Shown here: positions 59,801 to 64,000 of the stretch, one piece after another
How positions within the stretch are numbered: the first letter of the stretch is position 1
How the letters are laid out: each line of letters starts with the position of its first letter
Program-made: the position numbers and the translations under genes
The notes under the pieces: generated by a model
Database searches by the model: none
What the model saw: the letters and a program-made list of their open reading frames with translations, nothing else
Told to the model about the DNA's origin: nothing
DNA from: Liolophura sinensis
Taxonomy: Eukaryota > Mollusca > Polyplacophora > Chitonida > Chitonidae
Assembly (NCBI RefSeq): GCF_032854445.1
Contig: NC_088303.1
Coordinates: 8,687,501-8,751,500 of the forward strand
Length of the DNA stretch: 64,000 bases
Direction of reading: 5' to 3'

Positions 59801-61624
59801 TAACAACGGAGGTAATCTTTTATGTTTTAAAAAAGTATCACCTGCAAAAATAAATAAGGTTTGAATTATACTGAATAGAAACAGCAACTGGTAACACAAA
59901 GAAATGGCAATTTAAAATTTGCCTGGGTTTCCGTTACGGGCATCAAGATAGGGCATGCTGTGGTGCCGGAGGGCGGCCCTGTAGCCTCATGGCCATTGTA
60001 GGGCAAAGGCTTGTGGTTCCCTACAATTCATGTCACAGCCTGTTGTTTCAAACAAGCAAGTAGCTAAACAACTTCTGCATTCAGGAAGGGAAAATCCTTT
60101 TCCATTTGTTTTTTTTAGGGGGATATTATAAGGCTCGTCCTTTGGCTTTTTCTTTTAGAAGTTATAGCTGAATTAGCAAATCTCATACGACTAAGATTGA
60201 GTCCCCTGTAAACAAAAGCGTTTTTGACAAGATCTGGTCCATATTTTGTAAATCAGTGCCATTTTAGGCCATGTATGTAACTTTACACTATCCTGCGTTG
60301 TACTACTGCAGGTGAAAGCCACACTTGGGCATCTTGAAATTAGTTGTAAAAGTAGAACAATGTTTCCTGCTATCTGTGTTGTAGACATAGAGATGCTTCC
60401 AATGCCTGCAGTGAATGTACCGCTGTGTTGTCACAAGGTCAACTGTAGCTCGATCTTGGCCGAGTAGATTTTCTGATGTTTGATGACCAAATTCTACCAC
60501 TTTTCTTCTGTGTCAACGTTTTAAACGATTGCAATGAATACAGGGGGCATCAAACTATCTGTCTGCAGTTTGTTACGCTCAGCGAAGGGATCTACAATCC
60601 TCCGTCAAACAACAAGAGACAACACCTTATACATATACAGGTGTTCAAATACCCTTCGTGTCTCATGGGTTATCATTTTAACTTCTGTGCAAGATCCTCT
60701 ATATATTCATATAGGAAAGATGTTGTTTTTGTTCAAAGGTAGGATGATATCGTACTGTATATATGTGATATTCAGACTAAAAGCAATATTTTGTAAGAAT
60801 TATTACCATAAAATGATTTTTTTCCCCCGCTGAATTGGTCATAAAATTATATCTGACCAAACAAAATAGCCAGTTGTTCCAAAAACATGCGTGGAAAAAT
60901 TTTTAGATTTTATTCATGATCACATTTTGTTTATAGAACAGCAGAATTTGAAGTAAACTTCAGACAAAGATACATGTACATAATAGAGAATGACTGTATT
61001 GTACCTACATGTCAATGGAGTCATTATAACATGTGTAAAAAGCCATCCACTCAGCATATCTTTATCCACTTACATCCAGCAAATTATAATTTGAAATGTT
61101 CTTCTTCTTTTTTTTTATACAGCATACACATATTGGGCAAAAGATTAATTAATAATTTCTGGTCAAAATATGGATCTAAAAACCATTAAAATCCACAAGG
61201 CTTTCAGAATTCATATGGAAACTTGGATTAATTATGCAATAAACTTTAAATACATTTTGAGAGCACTTAAAAAGTGAATCCTCTAACTAATGGGACAACA
61301 TTTTCCTTTCCGCATATTTATTTATCAGGGACCAGTCCAATTGTAACGTAAGCCTCTAATACTCTAAGGAAAAGCTGAACACTTGTTTTTCTTTGATCTT
61401 GATGTGGTTCATATATCGGGAATATTACTCAGTAAAAACTCCCAAGTCGATAATATAAACCCGTGGTGAAATTAAATTCAAAACAAAGAAGATATCAAAC
61501 TACTCACTTCTCCTGCTGTGTTTTCTGCTGAGCTGCATGAAGTTTCTCAATTTTCTTTGCCTCCCTTTCTAGGACCTCCTGAAGCTCTTTGCTTTCCAGG
61601 GTGTAGCGCCCCTTCATTTCCTGC
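30048..61624 (-). CDS. LRRCC1: LRRCC1 C-terminal part, 13 exons, continues beyond the window
   Basis: Exons in transcript order: 61508-61624, 47872-47956, 44813-44926, 43487-43558, 41265-41339, 37993-38092, 35770-35858, 35021-35095, 32263-32376, 31726-31820, 31272-31409, 30584-30719 and 30048-30173. Every junction is GT-AG and every phase agrees, giving 444 continuous residues up to TGA. Known role: LRRCC1 is a centriole/centrosome protein needed for spindle bipolarity and cilium assembly, and is the relative of Chlamydomonas VFL1. Human LRRCC1 is about 1,030 residues, with N-terminal leucine-rich repeats and then a long coiled coil. Visible: the whole fragment is charged, Glu/Lys/Gln-rich heptad-like sequence; diagnostic stretches are KMLEDQTETIRKLKQ, ILNKRWKDKSDLIGQLEQQV, EKLRSIDDAFRHQLD and the ending EEKVKRLTQAFSDL. 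The LRR region is absent and must lie to the right. Introns run from 179 bp to 13.5 kb and hold SINEs and minisatellites. Another coiled-coil family is possible but less likely given the C-terminus. Confidence 0.9.
30584..30719 (-). CDS. LRRCC1: LRRCC1 exon l
   Basis: Acceptor ACCATTGCAG|TGTTGC, donor AAAAAG|GTAAAG. It encodes VAVEKLRSIDDAFRHQLDTK and then EQQHREEMDRLEREKQ. Confidence 0.93.
30796..31029 (-). repeat. tRNA-derived SINE with internal deletion
   Basis: The order matches the family, but the tail segment corresponding to AAGAATATTTCACTTATATG is missing between CCGCACTCA and GGCCTCCATCATTATGG. The head ends GTATGCTAACC...GGAGGCCCCC. Confidence 0.85.
31272..31409 (-). CDS. LRRCC1: LRRCC1 exon k
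   Basis: Acceptor CTTTCACAG|TATATT, donor GGCCAG|GTAAGA. It encodes ILNKRWKDKSDLIGQLEQQV and then QMKDTWEAKEKKLMKERDES, strongly family-like. Confidence 0.93.
31726..31820 (-). CDS. LRRCC1: LRRCC1 exon j
   Basis: Acceptor TTGATCGCAG|GACACG, donor TCACAG|GTAAGT. It encodes DTADQLKARKEELKQEVTEL and RNELEESKRAH. Confidence 0.9.
32263..32376 (-). CDS. LRRCC1: LRRCC1 exon i
   Basis: Acceptor GGTTACAG|GCTGTC, donor TTACAG|GTGCCA. It encodes AVIEREEEVKKSREEGLSIQ and then a coiled-coil stretch, phase 0. Confidence 0.9.
32600..32741 (+). repeat. SINE 3' half
   Basis: CTGCAGGTTGGGGACTG, ACTCTGCCCGGTTTCCTCCC, GTAAGTGAAATATTCTTCAA, then AATCAAATAAATAAAC. The tRNA-like head is absent. Confidence 0.8.
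34417..34480 (-). repeat. SINE tail fragment
   Basis: GATTGTTTATTAACACCATA and TGAATCTTTCATTGATACAA resemble the family tail in inverted sense. It is followed within 30 bp by a plus-sense copy. Confidence 0.45.
34505..34782 (+). repeat. tRNA-derived SINE with long (AAAT)n tail
   Basis: GTTAGCATGCTAGCGCAGTA, GAGTTCAAGTCCAGCTGTAC, CCGTCGTATAAGTGAAATAT, then about eleven AAAT units (34739-34781). A short body segment between AGTCCAGCT and GTACGTGGG is deleted. Confidence 0.92.
34925..35010 (-). repeat. Possible degenerate tRNA-like repeat
   Basis: GGCTGGTTTTGAACCTGCAC resembles a B-box complement near ACTAGTTATTGCACCC. It ends 10 bp from LRRCC1 exon h. Weak. Confidence 0.3.
35021..35095 (-). 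CDS. LRRCC1: LRRCC1 exon h
   Basis: Acceptor TGTTGTCAG|AGAGAG, donor AAACAG|GTTTGT. It encodes READSVKIKTKMLEDQTETI and RKLKQ, one of the best-conserved blocks. Confidence 0.93.
35645..35713 (-). pseudogene. LRRCC1: Decayed duplicate of the 3' half of LRRCC1 exon g
   Basis: The block 35645-35713 matches 35753-35820, which is the intron start, donor and last 51 coding bases of exon g, except for a few changes. The copy has one extra base (CTAGTCTTATT against CATGGTTATT), which shifts the frame, and in frame it meets a TGA near the duplicated donor. The donor GAG|GTACTTG is kept. An acceptor-like CCTACAG also precedes the copy in transcript sense, so it could behave as a pseudo-exon. Confidence 0.85.
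35770..35858 (-). CDS. LRRCC1: LRRCC1 exon g, flanked by its own duplications
   Basis: Acceptor GTTCTTTACAG|GGGCAT, donor CTTGAG|GTACTT. It encodes GASLAQDRGRLESQIETLQS and then EITMTKKQLE. The acceptor is homologous to the 40-bp array on its upstream side in the transcript. The last 51 bases and the donor recur as a decayed copy at 35645-35713. Confidence 0.9.
35859..36905. repeat. Minisatellite of 40-bp monomers seeded by the exon g splice acceptor
   Basis: About 25 monomers contain GACACTCCTGTAATGAACAG and ACAATACACCAAATATCAGA with variants. The leftmost monomer is the exon g acceptor and adjoining intron (CCCCTGTAAAGAACAGAC, then CATCAAATACCA). In LRRCC1 sense most monomers read CTGTTCATTACAG|GAGTG, that is, a 3' splice-site-like AG after a T-rich stretch. 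From about 36262 to 36800 the monomers are organised in 120-bp trimers: ATTCTCGTAATGAACAGA recurs at 36262, 36382, 36502, 36622 and 36742. Confidence 0.92.
37470..37560 (-). repeat. SINE fragment
   Basis: GATGGGTGTTTAACACCTGC and ATGACAGTAGTCAGGCTTTA resemble the family tail and body in inverted sense. Degraded. Confidence 0.45.
37993..38092 (-). CDS. LRRCC1: LRRCC1 exon f
   Basis: Acceptor TTCACCAG|GAGAAT, donor CAGCAAG|GTAAAT. It encodes ENGKLQAQAQAQESVIEGLR and then SERKLWGQELAQQ. Confidence 0.9.
38555..40816. repeat. 27-bp minisatellite, about 84 copies, with higher-order repeats
   Basis: The unit contains CTACTTTGTTGGGTGTACC followed by ACAATACT. Higher-order copies are visible: a 135-bp (5-unit) block is repeated starting near 38779 and 38914, and a 336-bp block beginning CATTGCCATAGTGCTCTA at 39086 recurs at 39422. 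The right part (from about 40240) is enriched in a variant with CTCTGTTGGGCGTACAACAA. The unit length is divisible by 3, so several frames on both strands are open as 9-residue repeats. It lies in the LRRCC1 intron between exons e and f. Confidence 0.96.
40905..41010 (-). repeat. Possible tRNA-like SINE fragment
   Basis: In minus sense it reads CTGGTTCAAATCCTATG, a good B-box match, next to the 27-bp array. The rest is not recognisable. Confidence 0.35.
41265..41339 (-). CDS. LRRCC1: LRRCC1 exon e
   Basis: Acceptor CTTTACAG|GAAAAA, donor AAACAG|GTTGTT. It encodes EKILTLEAHVEEAKKRMLQM and ELLKQ. The intron that follows carries the 2.3-kb 27-bp array. Confidence 0.9.
41935..42110. repeat. Interspersed repeat fragment with (GACA)n
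   Basis: TAGTTTGGGAGAAGATCCAT leads into GACAGACAGACAGATAGACA, with flanks CACCCCTACCTTAACTTTG and GGGGGTATAAAG. Sequences of this layout recur in mollusc genomes (from memory). A perfect hairpin (42151-42175) lies 40 bp further on. Confidence 0.45.
42151..42175. repeat. Perfect hairpin
   Basis: AAGCACAGCT, a 5-base loop GCAAG, then AGCTGTGCTT. Confidence 0.6.
43487..43558 (-). CDS. LRRCC1: LRRCC1 exon d
   Basis: Acceptor ATTTTTCAG|CTGGTT, donor TATAAG|GTGAGT. It encodes LVKEQKGRITELSRFKQEQT and GEYK (24 codons, phase 0). Confidence 0.9.
44078..44120. repeat. (CA)n(TA)n microsatellite
   Basis: ACACACACACATATATATAT continuing as pure TA to about 44119. Confidence 0.93.
44813..44926 (-). CDS. 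LRRCC1: LRRCC1 exon c
   Basis: Acceptor TTATTCCAG|CTGCAG, donor ACTTCT|GTAAGT. It encodes LQTAFEHTSQENATNKQALL and then a basic/acidic helix, phase 0 at both ends. Confidence 0.9.
45085..45332. repeat. 27-bp minisatellite, about 9 copies
   Basis: The unit contains TGTACTGACAACAACTGCAT and then GTACAC. Some units lack 3 or more bases. It lies in the LRRCC1 intron between exons b and c. Confidence 0.92.
45438..45704 (-). repeat. tRNA-derived SINE, full length
   Basis: ATTTATTTAATTGATTAGTG, then GTACTCAAGAATATTTCACT, through to GCTAGCGCGCTAACCAACCG and GGAGGTCCC. Confidence 0.93.
46000..47871. other. LRRCC1 intron, nothing else seen
   Basis: AT-rich intron sequence. The only small structure noted is a GAGTGCACCAT duplication at about 47631-47653. 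Confidence 0.45.
47872..47956 (-). CDS. LRRCC1: LRRCC1 exon b
   Basis: Acceptor TTGTTTCAG|GATCG, donor CAAGAG|GTAAAA. It encodes IESLTKQYQDLEDEFRMALQ and then IEANRFQE. Confidence 0.9.
48360..48560 (-). repeat. Degraded SINE-related element
   Basis: The left end, TTTATTCATTTATTTAATTC, followed by TTATAGCAGCCAGATTTATA and a body unlike the main family but resembling the element at 8440-8715 in layout. Weak. Confidence 0.35.
48652..48916 (-). repeat. tRNA-derived SINE, full length
   Basis: Poly(T), GATTGGTGTTTTACGCCGTA, the whole body, then GTGCTAGTGCGCTAACTGAC and GGAGGCCCCA. Little diverged from the copy at 17880-18143. Confidence 0.94.
49400..49472 (+). repeat. SINE tail fragment
   Basis: GAAATATTCTTGAGTAAGAC and ATGAATCAAATAAATAAATA. 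The body is nearly absent. Confidence 0.7.
49495..49645. repeat. Copy 1 of a duplicated TA-bearing element
   Basis: AATATACAACCCAGCAGCCT, ATGTCATTTTGCAATACATG, a (TA)n core at 49588-49619, then TTCCTGGTTGGCAATTTAAG. Paired with 50637-50872 in the same orientation. Confidence 0.8.
50345..50386. repeat. Perfect 14-bp inverted repeat
   Basis: GTATACCATACTGT (50345-50358) and its exact complement ACAGTATGGTATAC (50373-50386) with a 14-base loop. No protein-coding context. Confidence 0.7.
50637..50872. repeat. Copy 2 of a duplicated TA-bearing element
   Basis: AATATACAACACAGCAGCCT, ATGTCATTTTGCAATACATG, two TA tracts (the longer at about 50780-50847), then TTCCTGGTTGGCAATGTAAG. About 1.15 kb from copy 1. 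Confidence 0.8.
50873..52544. other. LRRCC1 intron, nothing else seen
   Basis: AT-rich intron with a poly(C) run at 51661-51674. No supported exon on either strand. Confidence 0.45.
52545..52640 (+). repeat. SINE tail fragment
   Basis: CACAATGCTGGCCACCATCG, TATTAGTGAAATATTCTTGA, then (AAAT)n. Confidence 0.8.
53105..53212 (-). repeat. SINE 3' fragment
   Basis: GACTGGTGTTTAACACCTCA, AGAATATTTCACTTATATGA, GGGAGGAAACTGAGCAGAGC. Confidence 0.8.
53380..53550. repeat. 15-bp minisatellite, about 11 copies
   Basis: Units of GTTGCATCTGGGAAA with (C/G)(C/T)-type variants such as GTTGCATGTGGGAAA. The first units alternate between two variants. Open in several frames because 15 is divisible by 3. Confidence 0.93.
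53758..53860 (-). repeat. Degraded SINE tail fragment
   Basis: CAAGAATTTTTCACCTATAT, then GATAGCAGCCGACAGTTTAA. Confidence 0.5.
53861..61507. other. LRRCC1 13.5-kb intron, right part, no exon seen
   Basis: I found no coding exon, and the phases of the flanking exons agree without one. A weak SINE-like piece lies at 55200-55260 (GTTCACTTATACTACAAAGA, then GGAGGAAACTAGGAAGAGC). Around 57,400-58,300 base composition is more even and open frames are slightly longer, but no splice sites support them. Antisense or nested genes cannot be excluded by eye. Confidence 0.4.
61508..61624 (-). CDS. LRRCC1: LRRCC1 exon a (most upstream confident exon)
   Basis: Acceptor TGTTAACAG|GCAGGAA, donor GAGAA|GTGAGT. 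It encodes QEMKGRYTLESKELQEVLER and then EAKKIEKLHAAQQKTQQE. A 13.5-kb intron follows. Confidence 0.88.
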
Positions 61625-63777
61625 CTGTTAACATGAAGGACATTAACAATGCATGAAGTGAACTGTGTCTGAGGCAAAACTTTCAGAGACAAAAACTCAT
61701 GACAGAAAGTATGGCTAAACTGACATTTATACTTTAAAAACATAGCAAATGTTATCTGTTTCTAACAAGCTGTCATACACAAACACAAGAATGATGCCGA
61801 TTCATCAATATCTAGAGTTTTCAAAACAAAATTTACAAAATGTAATATTTTGCCAAACTCACAATGAATAAGGCCCCCATAGAAATGTGAAACGTAGTGT
61901 GTATAATTTGCTAAGTTTTCAGAGCTTGTGAGTTTAGGGAATTAAAAATCATTTCATACAGGAATTTATTATTTTGCCAGTTTACAATGTGACAAATCTC
62001 GTAAAAAATGCTTAAATGATCATACAACGATGAAGTGAAAGGAATCTTGGAAGAGTTTATAACTTTTAAGTCACAAGGTTGCTGATCTTGAAGTCTCAGG
62101 TATGATGTATTAGTTGGATTTGAACTAGAGTTTTATGGTTCTCAACTAGGTGTTGGCCTTTTGTGTGCATGGTCATCGTCTTCCAGCTAGATCAGTATCA
62201 TTAAGAGCGAAACGTGTCAGGTTCATTTTCACCCATGTGTATAAAAGTCTGTTGGGATTTACACAGTTAACACTCCTTTCCCATGGCAGATACATTAGCC
62301 AGCGAGGAGCTTAGACAGCTTTATATATAAACTTCAACCTCAGCTTTACTGACTGTCTGCAAACTAGTAATCCAATTATTTCTACAATAGTTTCAGTTCA
62401 ATTGCCTGGGAGATGCAGTCGCTGGGAGTCCCTGTAACAAATACACATGTAACAAAGGTCTTTTGCTTCATGGGAAGATTTCCTTGTGAACGAAAACTGT
62501 AATATATCATGATGTCAAGTCAGCACTGTTGTTAGATAAAAAGCACTTGTTCCTGGGAGAGTGTACAAATGGAATTGGTGGGTAATCATTGTGGCTGTCT
62601 GGGTGTCAGTAGGTAATGGAGTAAACTAATAGATACCGACGACCTCGACGTAACAAACACCCGTATCAACTCCCTACGCAGTGCAAGCAATTAAGTCAAG
62701 GTTGCGGGATCTTCCCTTGTAATCCTCAGGGTGGGTAAATCACCCAAGGGACAAGAAAGGGTAAATGTTTCAAAGGATTGAGTGACCAATGCTTGGCCAT
62801 ATGAATTAGCATCATTTCCCTTCATAGATGTATATAAACCAAACAGATAGCTTCTCAAAAAAATCCCTCGAGAAAAAAAAAACCTACTTTCTTCCACATA
62901 AAATATAGTACAAATGCAAATGGCAGCTACACGAGTGTTTGCAGACAAATATTTCTAGAAGAAAATGGGTTACAGTCACATTCTCTTTCAACAGGTGGAC
63001 ATAATATTTTCACAATTATATGTATATACAGGCCCTTAAATCTAGGTGTAGAAGGGTACATGGGTACCCTATTTTGACTTCAAAAGGAATTTAAAGGCTA
63101 AATGGCCTCAGGCAAATCAAAGTCTTTCACAGAATTGTATTCAATAAGTAGAGCGCTTTTAAATAATAACAGCAACGTCCACACACACAGTAGTCAATGT
63201 ATGACACAAGTGAGAACTGAGACACAACAAAATTACAATCCTTGATCCCTATTTACATGTAGCTGGTAGAGCTACATGTAAATGTGAGCTAGGGTTGCAA
63301 CTTTGAACATAAACAATGTCTAATCAAATGTACATATCTGGGATGGGTTTTATATCAAATACTTTCTCTATCATGGTCCCAATGCTGGCCGTTCACCAGA
63401 TTGGGAGTCATACTGCCATCTTAAGTGGAAGCTGCAACTTGAACTTTAATTTGTTGAAATTCTTAGCATTCCAATTCATGGTATGTAGATAATCTGAAAC
63501 TGCATGTGAAGATATTTCAGGGTTAGCACTTAAATATGTGAATATCACTTGACAAAGTTCCACCAGATACATGCATATACCTACAGGAACTCTAATATAT
63601 CAATGCTCCACTGAGATGTATGTATGGAGCCCATCAAATTACATGTAAGTCAACATTTCGTCAATAGTTCCCATGGTTCTATTTGTCTTAATACTGACTT
63701 GCTGAATTGAACAACGCTGGATATGGGACCAGTTACTTGTGCTATCCGAAAGGTCCAAAGGCAAACCAATTAGTTAC
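61625..63777. other. Probable LRRCC1 intron
   Basis: AT-rich, with no recognisable coding region apart from the candidate exon that follows. It contains the palindrome at 63251-63283. Confidence 0.45.
63251..63283. repeat. Perfect 14-bp inverted repeat
   Basis: ATTTACATGTAGCT (63251-63264), loop GGTAG, then AGCTACATGTAAAT (63270-63283). A 33-base perfect hairpin. Confidence 0.75.
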
Positions 63778-63851
63778 CTGAATTTCCTTACTGTATCTAA
63801 CCATTCAAAGAGTTCCTTTGTAAGAAGACCAAATTCATATGTAAATAATAC
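63778..63851 (-). CDS. Candidate further LRRCC1 exon (uncertain)
   Basis: Between GCATTTAG|GTATTA and TTCAG|GTAACT, 74 bases read VLFTYEFGLLTKELFEWLDT then VRKF, ending with two bases that complete an Arg codon at the next exon (61624). The phase fits. Against it: the pyrimidine tract is poor, the peptide is not heptad-like, and phase alone agrees by chance one time in three. Confidence 0.25.
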
Positions 63852-64000
63852 CTAAATGCACTTTGGACAACAATAAATTGTTACCCTAAGAGAGACTGAG
63901 TCATATTTTTTTCAGAGTAAATGTAATTAATGCAGTACTGCATGAATCCTTTCTTTTGAATAAACTATAAGCTGGCTCAGTTTGTATTCCTGAAATATCA

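Overview
The window reads as nuclear DNA of an invertebrate animal. It is AT-rich, its coding sequence is split into short exons with GT-AG introns, and most of it is introns and repeats. A tRNA-derived SINE recurs many times; its tail (about GTCGTATAAGTGAAATATTC, then AATAAATAAA) resembles SINEs common in molluscs, so a mollusc or other lophotrochozoan is my best guess (inference). There is no operon, tRNA gene, rRNA gene or CRISPR array.

Layout. Bases 1-13,085 hold no gene I can name. They contain SINEs, a 127-bp tandem duplication, a 117-bp triplicated repeat and one speculative two-exon secreted-peptide candidate (7486-8048). From 13,086 to 19,671 on the minus strand lies a complete 8-exon CFDP1 (BCNT/Swc5 family, chromatin remodelling). 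From 21,899 to 23,055 on the plus strand lies a complete 3-exon TMEM170A (ER/nuclear-envelope membrane protein). The two are head to head across about 2.2 kb, with an untranslated TMEM170A exon implied between them and a YY1-like ATGGCG promoter motif near 19,909. CFDP1 and TMEM170A are also neighbours in human (16q23), so this is probably ancient linkage.

From 23,056 to about 30,000 is intergenic or 3'-UTR sequence with a 1.1-kb minisatellite. From 30,048 to at least 61,624 on the minus strand are 13 exons encoding the C-terminal 444 residues of LRRCC1, a centriolar coiled-coil protein (VFL1 in Chlamydomonas); the leucine-rich-repeat N-terminus lies beyond the right edge. Another possible exon is at 63,778-63,851. 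TMEM170A and LRRCC1 are convergent.

The most unusual part is inside LRRCC1. The 89-bp exon at 35,770-35,858 is flanked on both sides by sequence derived from itself. On its downstream side (transcript sense) is a decayed copy of its 3' half and splice donor. On its upstream side is a roughly 1-kb array of 40-bp monomers whose first monomer is the exon's own splice acceptor, so the array carries many copies of a 3' splice-site-like sequence. A second intron holds a 2.3-kb array of about 84 copies of a 27-bp unit with higher-order structure and several accidental open frames. The three named genes have unrelated jobs (chromatin, membrane shape, centriole), so their proximity suggests no shared pathway.
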